Origin: DATAEK01 sp036258055
Lineage (GTDB): Bacteria > Acidobacteriota > Vicinamibacteria > Vicinamibacterales > 2-12-FULL-66-21
DNA: 32,128 nucleotides
Assembly: GCA_036258055.1 (NCBI GenBank)
Contig: DATAEK010000445.1
Span: 1 to 32,128, forward strand
Direction: 5' to 3'
Shown here: positions 9,313 to 18,028 of the stretch, one piece after another
How positions within the stretch are numbered: the first letter of the stretch is position 1
Layout: each line of letters starts with the position of its first letter
The notes under the pieces: model-generated
What the model saw: the letters and a program-made list of their open reading frames with translations, nothing else
Told to the model about the DNA's origin: nothing
Databases searched by the model: none
Made by a program: the position numbers and the translations under genes

Positions 9313-10110
9313 GTGCCACAATTGACGGTCGTGCCGCCGCTCAGGACCATCACTGTCACTCGTTACGTCACCCCGCTGCGCGAAGGGGGATCGCTGCCCG
9401 CGATCGTCGAAGCCGACGACGACGGCTTGTACGTGTTGAAATTTCGCGGCTCTGGCCATGGCGCCAAAGCGCTGATCGCCGAACTGGTCGCCGGCGAGAT
9501 CGCGCGGACACTGGGACTTCTCGTCCCGGAGATCGTCTTCGCGAATCTCGATGCCGACCTCGCGCGCACCGAACCGGATCCGGAAATCCACGCGCTCATC
9601 CACGACAGCGGCGGTCTGAACCTGGCGCTGGACTTCCTGCCCGGCGCGGTGACCTACGACCCCGTCACCGGTTTTCCTTCGGACGATCTGGCCTCGCGGA
9701 TCGTCTGGTTCGACGCCTACGTGACCAACGTCGATCGGACGGTCCGGAACACGAACATCCTGATATGGCACCGGCGGCTGTGGCTGATCGATCACGGAGC
9801 GACGCTGTACTTTCATCACTCGCCGGACTGGGAGTCGTCGGCCGCGCGCCCCAGGGTTCCATTTGCCGAGATCAAGCAGCACGTCCTGCTCCGGCATGCG
9901 AGGCTGGTGAAGGACGTCGACGAAGCGATGACCGCGGCGCTGACGCCGGAGGCGATCGCCGGGATAATCGATCAGGTTCCGGATACCTGGCTGACCGCCG
10001 ACGGCGCGGCGCTGCCGGCTGCCGACGCCCGCGCCGCATACGTTCGCTACCTCCGCGAGCGGCTGACGGCGCCGCGGCCGTTTCTCGAGGAGGCGGCGCG
10101 TGGCCGCTGA
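9313..10110 (+). CDS. HipA-like kinase-domain protein (HipA_2 type)
   Basis: 265 residues from a GTG at 9313. The sequence resembles the short stand-alone HipA-like family often found next to DUF3037: an N-terminal beta-rich part with YVLKFRG (candidate ATP-binding Lys43), GAKALIAELVAGEIARTLGL, then FDAYVTNVDRTVRNTNIL with Asn139/Asp141/Asn148 in the position of the HipA catalytic loop, and LIDHGA with Asp160 as candidate metal ligand. No HipB-like DNA-binding antitoxin lies beside it. It overlaps the next gene by 11 bases, so the pair is probably made together. Kinase activity and target are inferred from family resemblance; a toxin role is not established. Confidence 0.75.
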   Translation: MPQLTVVPPLRTITVTRYVTPLREGGSLPAIVEADDDGLYVLKFRGSGHGAKALIAELVAGEIARTLGLLVPEIVFANLDADLARTEPDPEIHALIHDSGGLNLALDFLPGAVTYDPVTGFPSDDLASRIVWFDAYVTNVDRTVRNTNILIWHRRLWLIDHGATLYFHHSPDWESSAARPRVPFAEIKQHVLLRHARLVKDVDEAMTAALTPEAIAGIIDQVPDTWLTADGAALPAADARAAYVRYLRERLTAPRPFLEEAARGR

Positions 10111-10483
10111 ATACACCTACGACTACGCCATCGTCCGGATCGTCCCGCGCGTCGAGCGCGGCGAGCAGGTCAACGTGGGCGTGATCCTGTCCTGCCCGGA
10201 CGCGAACTATCTCGACGCGCGCATCGAAGTGAACGAGGCCCGTCTCCTCGCGCTCGATCCGTCGATCGACCTCGAGACGATGCGGACGAACCTGGCGACG
10301 ATTCCTGCCGTCTGCCGTGGCGGCGCTGAGGCTGGACCGATCGGAGACCTGCCGCCGCGGGGGCGCTTCCGATGGCTGGTGTCGCCTCGCAGCACGATCA
10401 TCCAGACGTCGCCGGTGCACACCGGACGAACGACGGATCCGGCAGCGGCGCTCGAACGGCTGCTCGAGAAAATTGTGCGGTGA
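10100..10483 (+). CDS. DUF3037-type protein
   Basis: 127 residues from a GTG at 10100, preceded by CGAGGAGG about eight bases upstream, which supports this start. The N-terminus YDYAIVRIVPRVERGEQVNV and the following GVILSCPD are the typical opening of DUF3037 proteins, and RFRWLVSPRSTIIQTSPVHTG matches their C-terminal conserved stretch. No signal peptide or membrane segment is visible, so it is probably cytoplasmic. It overlaps the HipA-like gene, a pairing seen in many bacterial genomes. The biochemical role of DUF3037 is unknown to me; a partner or modulator of the kinase-like protein is the natural guess. Confidence 0.75.
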   Translation: MAAEYTYDYAIVRIVPRVERGEQVNVGVILSCPDANYLDARIEVNEARLLALDPSIDLETMRTNLATIPAVCRGGAEAGPIGDLPPRGRFRWLVSPRSTIIQTSPVHTGRTTDPAAALERLLEKIVR

Positions 10484-10520
10484 CTTCAGGTCCGCTGTCG
10501 GACTCGCTCGGACACGCGGT

Positions 10521-12605
10521 CTAATCGAGCGGAATCCAGCGCGTGAACCAGTCGAGATTGCGGCGCATCTGCTCGCGTTCGAGCATCGGCTCGTACAGCA
10601 CGTGACCGCCGCGCGGGTAGATGTCGAACTCGACGGTTTTGCCGAGCGTCTTGAGCGCGCGATAGAACTTCCAGGCATTCTGAATCGGTACGCGGGGATC
10701 GCGTTCGCCGTGCTGAATGAGGAGCGGCGTCGTGACGCGCTCGACGAACGTCAGCGGCGAATGTGCCGCGTACGACTCCCGGTTTTCCCACGGCCGCTTG
10801 AAATACGCCTCCATGAACCCGCCGCCGTCGGACAGATAGTAGGTGTCGTCAAGGTCCGTCAGCCCGGCGCCGGCTGACGCCGCCTTGAAACGGCCGGTCT
10901 GGGTCACAATCCAGTTCGTCATGTAGCCGCCGTACGATGCGCCCATCACGCCGAGCCGGTGCGGATTCGCGATGCCTCGCGTGATGAGGGTGTCGACGCC
11001 GGTCATGATGTCTTGGTAATCGGCTTCGCCCCACGCGTTGACGATCGCGCGCTGGCCGGCTTCGCCGTAGCCGGCGCCCCCGCGGGGCATTGGAAAGAGC
11101 ACTGCGAATCCCGCGTTCGCGAGGGCCTCGGTCGGGTAGGGATCGACCTGAGGAACGATGTGCATGAACTGCGGGAAGAGCCCGTGGGTTACGCCCCCAC
11201 CTGGTCCACCGTGGATGTAGACGAGCAGCGGCAACGCGCGCCCGGAGGTCCACCCTGGTGGCGTGAGCAGCAGACCCCAGATTTCCATGCCGTCGAAGGA
11301 TCGCCAGGAGATGGGTTTGAGCTCACCGATGGTCCGATCGCGGAGCTCGGGGTTGACGTCGGTGATTTTCGTCCGTTGGCCGCTCGCCGTGTCCTGGACG
11401 AAAACGTCGCCCATCGTGCGGCCTTCCACTGCACGATACGCCAGCGACCGCCCGTCGTCGCTGATGCTGATCGAGTAGTCGACGGTCTCACCTGCCACAA
11501 CTCTCGCGGCCTTGCCGTCTTCGACAGAGACGCGGACGACAGGCTGCTCGAACATGTGCTCGCCCCGTCCGAACGTGCCGTCGTTGGCCTGGATGTAGAC
11601 CGATCGGCTGTCACGCGACCACACCATCTCGTTCACCCACGCGTCGTCGAGAGCGAAGGTTCGAATCGAACCGCCTCCGGATGGCACGAGCGTCAGGCTG
11701 CGTGCGGCCATGATGTCCACGCGTCCGTTGGTCGACGTGAACGCGATGAAGCGGCCGTCCGGCGAGTAGCGAGGACCGTCGTTCATCCCAGGACGATCGA
11801 CGATAGCCCGCGGCCCGGTCCCACCGGACTGCTCAGCGCCATCGCTCGAGACCGTGTAGATGCGCGTTTCGTACGCCGAGCTGAACCCCGTCCGCGGCGC
11901 GGCGGAATAGGCAATGGTGCGCCCGTCGGGCGACCACGAGAAGGCGCTCACGTAGTGCGAGGCCGGCGTGAGCGTCCGTGTGACGCGAGCGCCTGTCGAT
12001 GGGGATGAGGCAACGCGCTCGCTCTTCAGTTGTGTCGGACGCTCCGGCGCATCCGCATGGATGACGAACGACTTGTCCTGACGTTGCCGTTCCTCGGCGG
12101 GAGACATCTCATCGCGTGTCAGATAGGCGAGCGTCGTGCCATCGGGCGACCATTCGTAGCCGAGCACGCCTTCTGGCGCCGCCGTCACCTGGCGCGCCTT
12201 GCCGCCGGACAGCGGGATCGTGAAGACCTGCGGTCCGTTCTGCGTGAGCCCCACAACTGAGACGGCCGCGCTGTCGGGCAGCCATCGAAGCTGAGGACGG
12301 GGCAGCGTCGGATTGAAGATGTGGACGTCCTCGCCCACGCGTTGTGGTGGGCCGCCCTTGGACGCGACGACGAAGAGCGCCGCCTCGTGCTCGTTCTTGC
12401 CGAGCGAGGGCGTCGAGACCACATACGCCACGCGGGCTCCGTCGGGAGCGATGCGAACGTCGATCACTGCTCGCATCCGCATTTCATCGTCAAGCGTGAA
12501 GGGCTGAGCGGGTGCGGGCCGCACCGCATCAAGAAGGCTTGATGCGGATACGACGGTCGCAATCACGACGGCGATCCTGATGGTTCCTGCCCGCCGGTAG
12601 TCCAT
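10521..12605 (-). CDS. Secreted S9 family prolyl oligopeptidase/acylaminoacyl peptidase
   Basis: 694 residues from ATG 12605, chosen because AGGTGGAGG precedes it and the product then begins with a signal peptide (hydrophobic 10-25, cleavage likely near APA-Q); the frame stays open further upstream without these features. Residues 35-400 form a TolB/DPP-IV-like propeller with repeated SPDG motifs. The C-terminal alpha/beta-hydrolase has oxyanion-type YIHGGPGGG, nucleophile Ser557 in GASYGGY, Asp636 in HGERDPRVP and His668 in YPRGGHVLYEP, a complete triad with normal spacing. It should cleave short peptides outside the cytoplasm. It is convergent with the DUF3037 gene and divergent from the DUF4034-like gene. 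Confidence 0.94.
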   Translation of the reverse strand: MDYRRAGTIRIAVVIATVVSASSLLDAVRPAPAQPFTLDDEMRMRAVIDVRIAPDGARVAYVVSTPSLGKNEHEAALFVVASKGGPPQRVGEDVHIFNPTLPRPQLRWLPDSAAVSVVGLTQNGPQVFTIPLSGGKARQVTAAPEGVLGYEWSPDGTTLAYLTRDEMSPAEERQRQDKSFVIHADAPERPTQLKSERVASSPSTGARVTRTLTPASHYVSAFSWSPDGRTIAYSAAPRTGFSSAYETRIYTVSSDGAEQSGGTGPRAIVDRPGMNDGPRYSPDGRFIAFTSTNGRVDIMAARSLTLVPSGGGSIRTFALDDAWVNEMVWSRDSRSVYIQANDGTFGRGEHMFEQPVVRVSVEDGKAARVVAGETVDYSISISDDGRSLAYRAVEGRTMGDVFVQDTASGQRTKITDVNPELRDRTIGELKPISWRSFDGMEIWGLLLTPPGWTSGRALPLLVYIHGGPGGGVTHGLFPQFMHIVPQVDPYPTEALANAGFAVLFPMPRGGAGYGEAGQRAIVNAWGEADYQDIMTGVDTLITRGIANPHRLGVMGASYGGYMTNWIVTQTGRFKAASAGAGLTDLDDTYYLSDGGGFMEAYFKRPWENRESYAAHSPLTFVERVTTPLLIQHGERDPRVPIQNAWKFYRALKTLGKTVEFDIYPRGGHVLYEPMLEREQMRRNLDWFTRWIPLD

Positions 12606-12785
12606 GGCCTCCACCTGTCTTATGTAACAACGGCACGATTGTGACTCATTACAGTTTCGTTCCGCCCTCCCGGATTTGACAGAGGAGGACACTGCCGTCA
12701 CGGTCTGCGGCACGAGTCTCGCTGGAATCCGAGACGTGTGTCACGCGGCCGAAGTGGCACGAGTTTCGTAGCGCGTCACGATCCT

Positions 12786-13853
12786 ATGCCCATTTCCCGG
12801 ACACACGTGCCGCTCTGGAACAAATGGTCCGCCTCCGCGGCGGTGCTGTGTTGCGCGGTACTGCCGGTCGGCTACATATACACAAGCCGTGCACAGGACC
12901 GACCTGCCGCGCCCGCCCAGGCAAGCGGGCATCGCGAGTACGAAACGTTCCGCGGTCACGTGCGTGAGCAGCTGATGTCCGGAGAATTCGCGGAGCTGGA
13001 GAAAACGGCTGCAGCGCTGACGCAGAATAAGGAACGCTTCCCTGGCGGCGATTGGAAGCTCTTTCGATTCTACCAGGGCCTCGGGAAGCCGGCAGGCGGC
13101 GACGATGACAGCGATGCGACGTGGCAGCGTCAGATGGAGGCGCTCGAGAAGTGGCTGAAGGCTAAGCCGCAGTCAACAGCGGCGCACATCGCGCTCGCGG
13201 AAGGCTACACGGACTATGCATGGAAGGCGCGAGGCAGCGGATTCGCCGAGACTGTCCCTGAGCAGGGTTGGGAACGATTCTACGAGCGGGTTGCGCGCGC
13301 TCGAGCTGCGTTGACCGAGGTCCAAGCTGCGCCCGACAAGGGGCCCCACTGGTATTCCACGATGCAGACCGTCGCCCTGGGAGAAGCGTGGGACCAGGAC
13401 GAGTATGACGCGCTCTTCGAAGAAGCCGTCCGAAACGAGCCGCTCTATTACCACTTCTACAGCGCAAGAGCGCGCTATCTATTACCTCGCTGGTACGGGG
13501 AAGAGGGCGACTGGGAGCGCTTCGCTGACGCAAGCGCCATGAAAATCGGCGGGAAGGAAGGTTCGATTCTGTACGCGCACATCGCGTGGGAAATGAGCCG
13601 GCATTTCCGGATCAACGACTTCTTTGCGAAGAATCGGGTCTCGTGGCCGCGCATCCGACAGGGATACCTGGATCGAGAGGCGCTGTACGGCCAGACCGTC
13701 CGGCATTTGAATGAGCTTTGCCTTCTGGCGGGAGGCGCCGCAGACCGATCGACGATGCGACAGCTGCTTCCCCGGATTGACGGTCGCTGGGATGAGGATG
13801 TGTGGAAGGAGAAGAAGTACTTCGATAATTTCGAGCGATGGGCCGGCCAGTAA
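12786..13853 (+). CDS. Exported DUF4034-like protein
   Basis: 355 residues from ATG 12786; an in-frame upstream start at 12738 would add 16 residues before the signal sequence and is less likely. A basic start (KW) and a hydrophobic core SAAVLCCAVLPVGYIY around 16-31 suggest an export signal or membrane anchor. The body is helical, rich in Trp, Tyr and Glu, with EREKF-like repeats and the segment YTDYAWKARGSGFAETVPEQ, which resembles the core motif of DUF4034 proteins. The next region, WYSTMQTVALGEAWDQDEYD, is like tetratricopeptide-type helical pairs. No catalytic residues were recognised. The family assignment is from memory of the motif and is tentative; the function is unknown. Confidence 0.75.
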   Translation: MPISRTHVPLWNKWSASAAVLCCAVLPVGYIYTSRAQDRPAAPAQASGHREYETFRGHVREQLMSGEFAELEKTAAALTQNKERFPGGDWKLFRFYQGLGKPAGGDDDSDATWQRQMEALEKWLKAKPQSTAAHIALAEGYTDYAWKARGSGFAETVPEQGWERFYERVARARAALTEVQAAPDKGPHWYSTMQTVALGEAWDQDEYDALFEEAVRNEPLYYHFYSARARYLLPRWYGEEGDWERFADASAMKIGGKEGSILYAHIAWEMSRHFRINDFFAKNRVSWPRIRQGYLDREALYGQTVRHLNELCLLAGGAADRSTMRQLLPRIDGRWDEDVWKEKKYFDNFERWAGQ

Positions 13854-14010
13854 CCCCCTCGGTTCTTGAATCGCCCGACCTACCGTTTCTCAACATTCGG
13901 CGCGCGGAACTGACGCTGAGGCCGGATCATGTGGCGGATCTCGCTGGCATTGCCCGATGGATCGCCCGGCTTGGCCGCGAGCGGGCTCCCACGACATCCG
14001 AAAACAGGCG

Positions 14011-16734
14011 TCATTTCTTGATCCCCGCTGGCCAGCTCAGGACGACGCTGATCGATGAGGGTAGGCCAGAGCCTTCGATGGGCGTCGTGACGAGAAACCG
14101 AGAGCCGTCGCCTGTGACGTCGTAGTTTTTTCGCCAGAACCAGCCTGGAAATGGCACGCGCGTCCGGAACAAGGGGTGAGGTGTGCCGCTCTCGAGAGCC
14201 GCTCCAGTCGTGATGTCAACTGCCATCATGGTGCGATCGGGCGCGAGGTAATACAGCTCCTTGCCGTCGCGGCGCCAGTGCGGCTCGGATCCGCCCGTGA
14301 CCGAGACCCGGCGGGCACCACCCGAGCGCGGGAACGGTGCCACGTACACCTCCAGTCGGCCGGAGGCGTCCGAGGCGTACGCCAGCCACCGCCCGTCCGG
14401 CGAGAACATGCCATCGATCTCGGCGAACTCCGAATTCGCGAAGTCGACAGGCTTGGCACCGTTAGCCACCGCGGCACCGTTCAGCTCGAGCGTCATCACG
14501 TCGTAGGATCCGATCAGCGAGGTATTGTGGCCGACGAGGAACTTCCCGTCCCGCGACCAATCCGTTGGAAACGCGAGCGGGACGTCAGAGCCAAGCTGCC
14601 GCTCCGGCTCCGCCCCGTTCGACGGCTTCAAGAACGGGAAGTTTCCGCCGGCGCGATCGGACCTGAAGACAATCCGGCTGCCATCCGGCGACCAGACTGG
14701 TGAAACGTCGCTGCCCGCATCGGATGTGAACCGCGTCTCGACCTTGCGCGCGAGGTCCATCAGATAGATATCGGCGGTGTCGCGCTGACGGTCTGCCCGC
14801 GAGAAGGCGAGCTGTCGCCCGTCCGGCGACATTCGAAATGACACGTAGTCACCCACATCGGCAGCGATGCCGAGTGATGTGCCCGAGCGGTCGAACCATT
14901 CGAGCCGAGCGAGCATTGTGAGCGGCCCGCTGTAGGCGAGCACGCCAGTTTCCGAAGACGAGGATGCCGAGAAGGCCGCAAAGTTCAGGCTCGAGCCGCC
15001 AACCTCGGTGACCCGCACCGGCTCGCCCGTTACCTTCAAGGCTCGTTCGTCGAACGGATAGGCGAGCAGCGTGCCCTCGCGAAACGTCAGCAGGTACCCG
15101 GGCCGCGCGTACACGGCGTTGTAGCCCGCCTGTGGCATAACCAGCTGTCGGGCCGGGCTGTCGATCGCCCCCACATAGATGCCCTCGTTCTCCTTCGCGC
15201 GAACGAAGAAAAGGAAATGCCGTCCGTCGGGCAGGAATGACGGCCAGCGATGCGATGTTTCACCCTTCTGCAGATCGAGCAAGCGGGTCGGTTCGCCGCC
15301 GGTCGAGGCCGGGACTCGCATGAGACCCGAGACGGTCCCCGGCGCGAAGATGATCACGCCGTCGGAGTTCCACGAGCCACCGCGCGCCTCGGGTGTCGCG
15401 TTGCAGAGGATTTGCGGCGGTCCACCAGCGATGTCAATCTTCTTCAGCTTGCTCCGCGCGAAAAACCCAATGAACCGGCTGTCGGGCGACCAGAAGGGAT
15501 ACGAGGCGTCATCGGTCCCGGCGAGCATCTGCGGTTCCCTCGCATCGAGTGCCTTGATCCAGAGCGCCCCGCGGCTGCCCGGCGAGTTCGCGACGAACGC
15601 GACGTGCCGTCCATCCGGCGACACCGCGAGTTGTGCAGCGGGGACCGAACCGCCTCCCGCGGTCAGTGGGGTCGGCGATGTGATTTCGAATCGAACCAGT
15701 GGATCCTGGTGCGGTGTCCTGAACCACTCGCGCCACGCGGTGGGCAGCGTCCCGGCGAGCGCAACCAGGAGCACCGAGACTGCCACCATCCATCCAAGGC
15801 GCCCCTTCCTTCCGGAAGCGGGTGGACTCCATGGACCGTTCGGTGCGGTCAACGTCGATGTGATCCATTCCAGCTCGCGCTTCACGTCTGACGCGCTCTG
15901 CCAGCGTTCGTCCGGGTCCTTCGCCAGGCAGGCCTCAACCACGTGTTGTAGCGCGAATGGCGCGAGCGGTCGTGCGGCGGTAATTGGGGGCGGGTCATCT
16001 TTCAGGATTGCGCCCATAACGCTGGCAGGCGAACTGCCTTCGAACGGGCGCCGGCCTGTTGCCATTTCATAGAGAACTGTCCCCAGGGCGAAGATGTCGC
16101 TGCGGGCGTCCGCGGATTTGCCCTCCACCTGCTCTGGCGACAGGTAAGAGATCGTCCCGAGGATCGTGCCTTCGGCCGTCACCGGGTGATCGGACACACG
16201 CGTCGCACCGGACACACTGACGGGGTCGGTCTGACAGGCCGGTTTCGCCAGACCGAAATCGAGCAGCTTCGCCTGTAGCCGACCCTGTCGGGACGCGCTC
16301 GCCCTGGTCAGCATGACGTTTCCCGGCTTCAGGTCGCGATGCGTGATGCCGCGACGGTGTGCCCAGTCGAGCGCGTCGGCGATCTGGATACCGCACTGCA
16401 GCACCTGCTCGATCGGCATCGGGCCGCTGGTCAGCCGGTCGGCCAGCGTCTCGCCTTCGAGGTATTGCATGACAAGGTAGTGGACGCCCTTGTCCTCGCC
16501 GACGTCGTAGAGAGCGCAGATGTGCTGGTGGTCGAGGGAGGAGATCGCGCGCGCCTCGCGTGCGAATCGGGCCTGCGCCTCCGCGTCCTCCGCCACGTTG
16601 TCGGACAAGACCTTGATTGCGACCGTGCGCTCGAGGCGCGTATCGTGGGCCTTGTAGACTTCGCCCATGCCGCCGGCGCCCGCCGCGGCGATGATTTCGT
16701 AGGGCCCGAGGCGCGTTCCGCGAGAGAGTGCCAT
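14011..16734 (-). CDS. Serine/threonine protein kinase with C-terminal TolB/WD40-like propeller
   Basis: 907 residues, complete. Kinase domain 11-290: GAGGMGEVYKA (19-29), Lys41, HRD at 132-134 followed by LKPGN, DFG at 159-161, and activation segment with ISYLSPEQVEG; all catalytic residues are present. A single transmembrane helix spans about 313-332 (WMVAVSVLLVALAGTL). The extracytoplasmic part has repeated SPDGR and SPDSR blade motifs and ends in WPAGIKK. Sequence similarity to the kinases at 1-2462 and 27260-30163 is limited to the common motifs, so these are separate paralogues. It is monocistronic, convergent with the DUF4034-like gene and divergent from the polyamine operon. No strong ribosome-binding site precedes the ATG. 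It probably transduces an envelope signal of unknown nature. Confidence 0.95.
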   Translation of the reverse strand: MALSRGTRLGPYEIIAAAGAGGMGEVYKAHDTRLERTVAIKVLSDNVAEDAEAQARFAREARAISSLDHQHICALYDVGEDKGVHYLVMQYLEGETLADRLTSGPMPIEQVLQCGIQIADALDWAHRRGITHRDLKPGNVMLTRASASRQGRLQAKLLDFGLAKPACQTDPVSVSGATRVSDHPVTAEGTILGTISYLSPEQVEGKSADARSDIFALGTVLYEMATGRRPFEGSSPASVMGAILKDDPPPITAARPLAPFALQHVVEACLAKDPDERWQSASDVKRELEWITSTLTAPNGPWSPPASGRKGRLGWMVAVSVLLVALAGTLPTAWREWFRTPHQDPLVRFEITSPTPLTAGGGSVPAAQLAVSPDGRHVAFVANSPGSRGALWIKALDAREPQMLAGTDDASYPFWSPDSRFIGFFARSKLKKIDIAGGPPQILCNATPEARGGSWNSDGVIIFAPGTVSGLMRVPASTGGEPTRLLDLQKGETSHRWPSFLPDGRHFLFFVRAKENEGIYVGAIDSPARQLVMPQAGYNAVYARPGYLLTFREGTLLAYPFDERALKVTGEPVRVTEVGGSSLNFAAFSASSSSETGVLAYSGPLTMLARLEWFDRSGTSLGIAADVGDYVSFRMSPDGRQLAFSRADRQRDTADIYLMDLARKVETRFTSDAGSDVSPVWSPDGSRIVFRSDRAGGNFPFLKPSNGAEPERQLGSDVPLAFPTDWSRDGKFLVGHNTSLIGSYDVMTLELNGAAVANGAKPVDFANSEFAEIDGMFSPDGRWLAYASDASGRLEVYVAPFPRSGGARRVSVTGGSEPHWRRDGKELYYLAPDRTMMAVDITTGAALESGTPHPLFRTRVPFPGWFWRKNYDVTGDGSRFLVTTPIEGSGLPSSISVVLSWPAGIKK

Positions 16735-16776
16735 CGGAGCAGTTGTGAAGGCCTTGGATTATAGGCGAACGAAGCC

Positions 16777-16797
16777 GGCCCCCACCGGGATTCGAAC
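16777..16797 (-). other. Possible tRNA 3'-end remnant
   Basis: On the minus strand, 16797-16777 reads GTTCGAATCCCGG followed by TGGGGGCC, which looks like a T-loop, the 3' half of a T-stem and an acceptor-like strand. The 5' half of the T-stem, the anticodon arm and the 5' acceptor strand are absent, so it is not a functional tRNA. Such fragments can remain after integration at a tRNA gene, but chance resemblance is possible over 21 bases. Confidence 0.25.
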
Positions 16798-16803
16798 AAG
16801 TCG

Positions 16804-16856
16804 AACAAGAACCAGGAGATGAAGAGAAGCTTTATTGATCTCCTCGATCTCTTGTT
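16804..16856. repeat. Purine-rich hairpin element, copy 1
   Basis: Outer arms AACAAGA (16804-16810) and TCTTGTT (16850-16856) enclose inner arms AGGAGAT (16814-16820) and ATCTCCT (16838-16844). A related element with longer outer arms lies at 24992-25053. It sits in the 169-base gap between the divergent kinase gene and potA, about 48 bases before the potA start, so it may lie in the potA leader and affect expression. No poly-T run follows, so it is not a standard terminator. Confidence 0.5.
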
Positions 16857-16903
16857 GGACGGCGCCGGTTGTGTGGTCAAATGCGTCAGAATCGCTCGGC
16901 AGC

Positions 16904-18028
16904 ATGTCCAGCTTTCTCGAGTTCGAGGCCGTCTCGAAGAACTTCGGGAGTGTGAAGGCCGTCCAGAGCGTGTCGCTCGGCGTCAGGAAGGGGGAATTCT
17001 TTTCGTTGCTCGGCCCGAGTGGCTGCGGGAAGACCACGCTGCTGCGCATGGTGGCCGGTTTCGAGACGCCCGACAGCGGTCGCATCCTGATCGACGGCCA
17101 GGACATTTCCCCGCTCCCGCCGAACCGCCGGAAGGTCAACACGATCTTCCAGAGCTACGCGCTCTTTCCGCACCTCACCGTACGCGAGAACGTCGCCTTC
17201 GGCCCGCGCGTCGCGGGATGGCCGCGAGAGCGCATCGACGAAGAGGTGTCGCGGCTGCTGGCGTTGACCGAGCTGGAGGACCAGGCGGGGAAGAAGCCGG
17301 AGCAGATCAGCGGCGGTCAGAAACAGCGCGTCGCGATCGCCCGTGCCCTCATCAACAACCCTGACGTACTGCTCCTCGACGAGCCGCTCGCCGCGCTCGA
17401 CCTCAAGCTGCGCCAGCGAATGTTGATCGAGCTCGACATGATCCACGACAAGGTCGGTATCACGTTCCTGTACGTCACTCACGATCAGGGAGAGGCGATG
17501 AGCCTCTCGGACCGGATCGCGGTCATGACCGAAGGCCGCATCGAACAGGTGGGTCCGCCCTCAGAGATCTACGAGGCCCCGCGTACGAGCTTCGTTGCCG
17601 CCTTCATTGGCGACACGAACCTCCTCGAAGGGTGCGTGAAGGACCTCGCGGACGGAAACTACTGCCGCCTGCAGGTCGCAGGCTTCACCGAGATCATGTG
17701 CCACAACAATAAGCAGATCAGACAGGGAAGGACCGTCTCCCTGAGCCTGCGTCCCGAGAAGCTGCGCATTTCTCGCGAGAAGCCGCAGCCAGATAGCCTC
17801 TCCAACGTCGTCCAGGGCCGGGTCGAGGACGTCATCTACCTCGGCACGCACACGAAGTACTGGGTCCGGGTCCATGAGCACCGCCTCGCGGTCTTCGAGC
17901 AGCGCAATCGCTTCCTGCTCGACGAGACACCCAGCAGCTGGGAGCAGGACGTCTGGCTGTCGTGGCACGCAGACGACGCGTTCATCCTGGAAGGCGACAG
18001 CGGGAAGGATGAGGGAGCCGCGTCGTGA
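16904..18028 (+). CDS. potA: Spermidine/putrescine ABC transporter ATP-binding protein PotA
   Basis: 374 residues from ATG 16904; a further in-frame start at 16835 would add a Cys/Trp-containing stretch unlike the family. Walker A is GPSGCGKTT (37-45), Q-loop in IFQSYALFPH, signature ISGGQKQR (135-142), Walker B VLLLDE (155-160), H-loop in YVTHDQGEAM. The C-terminal part (about 245-370) is a TOBE-like regulatory domain with SLSLRPEKLRI and DVIYLGTHTKYWV, as in PotA/FbpC-type importers. Length matches E. coli PotA (378). Its TGA overlaps the GTG of potB. It energises uptake of polyamines bound by PotD through the PotBC channel; substrate preference between putrescine and spermidine cannot be told. 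Confidence 0.93.
   Translation: MSSFLEFEAVSKNFGSVKAVQSVSLGVRKGEFFSLLGPSGCGKTTLLRMVAGFETPDSGRILIDGQDISPLPPNRRKVNTIFQSYALFPHLTVRENVAFGPRVAGWPRERIDEEVSRLLALTELEDQAGKKPEQISGGQKQRVAIARALINNPDVLLLDEPLAALDLKLRQRMLIELDMIHDKVGITFLYVTHDQGEAMSLSDRIAVMTEGRIEQVGPPSEIYEAPRTSFVAAFIGDTNLLEGCVKDLADGNYCRLQVAGFTEIMCHNNKQIRQGRTVSLSLRPEKLRISREKPQPDSLSNVVQGRVEDVIYLGTHTKYWVRVHEHRLAVFEQRNRFLLDETPSSWEQDVWLSWHADDAFILEGDSGKDEGAAS

Noticed and set aside
10490..10503. Small hairpin GTCCG-CTGT-CGGAC after the DUF3037 gene as a terminator
   Set aside because: The stem is only five base pairs and no T-run follows, so it is not convincing.
10959..12008. Plus-strand open frame of 349 residues
   Set aside because: Antisense to the S9 peptidase gene, whose complete catalytic triad and signal peptide make it the real gene.
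13854..14010. Possible small plus-strand gene of 95 residues starting at 13838
   Set aside because: It overlaps the ends of two confident convergent genes, has no ribosome-binding site and its product shows no family features.
16835..16903. Upstream start for PotA adding 23 residues
   Set aside because: The added sequence has no similarity to PotA proteins and overlaps the hairpin element; MSSFLEFEAV at 16904 is the standard opening.
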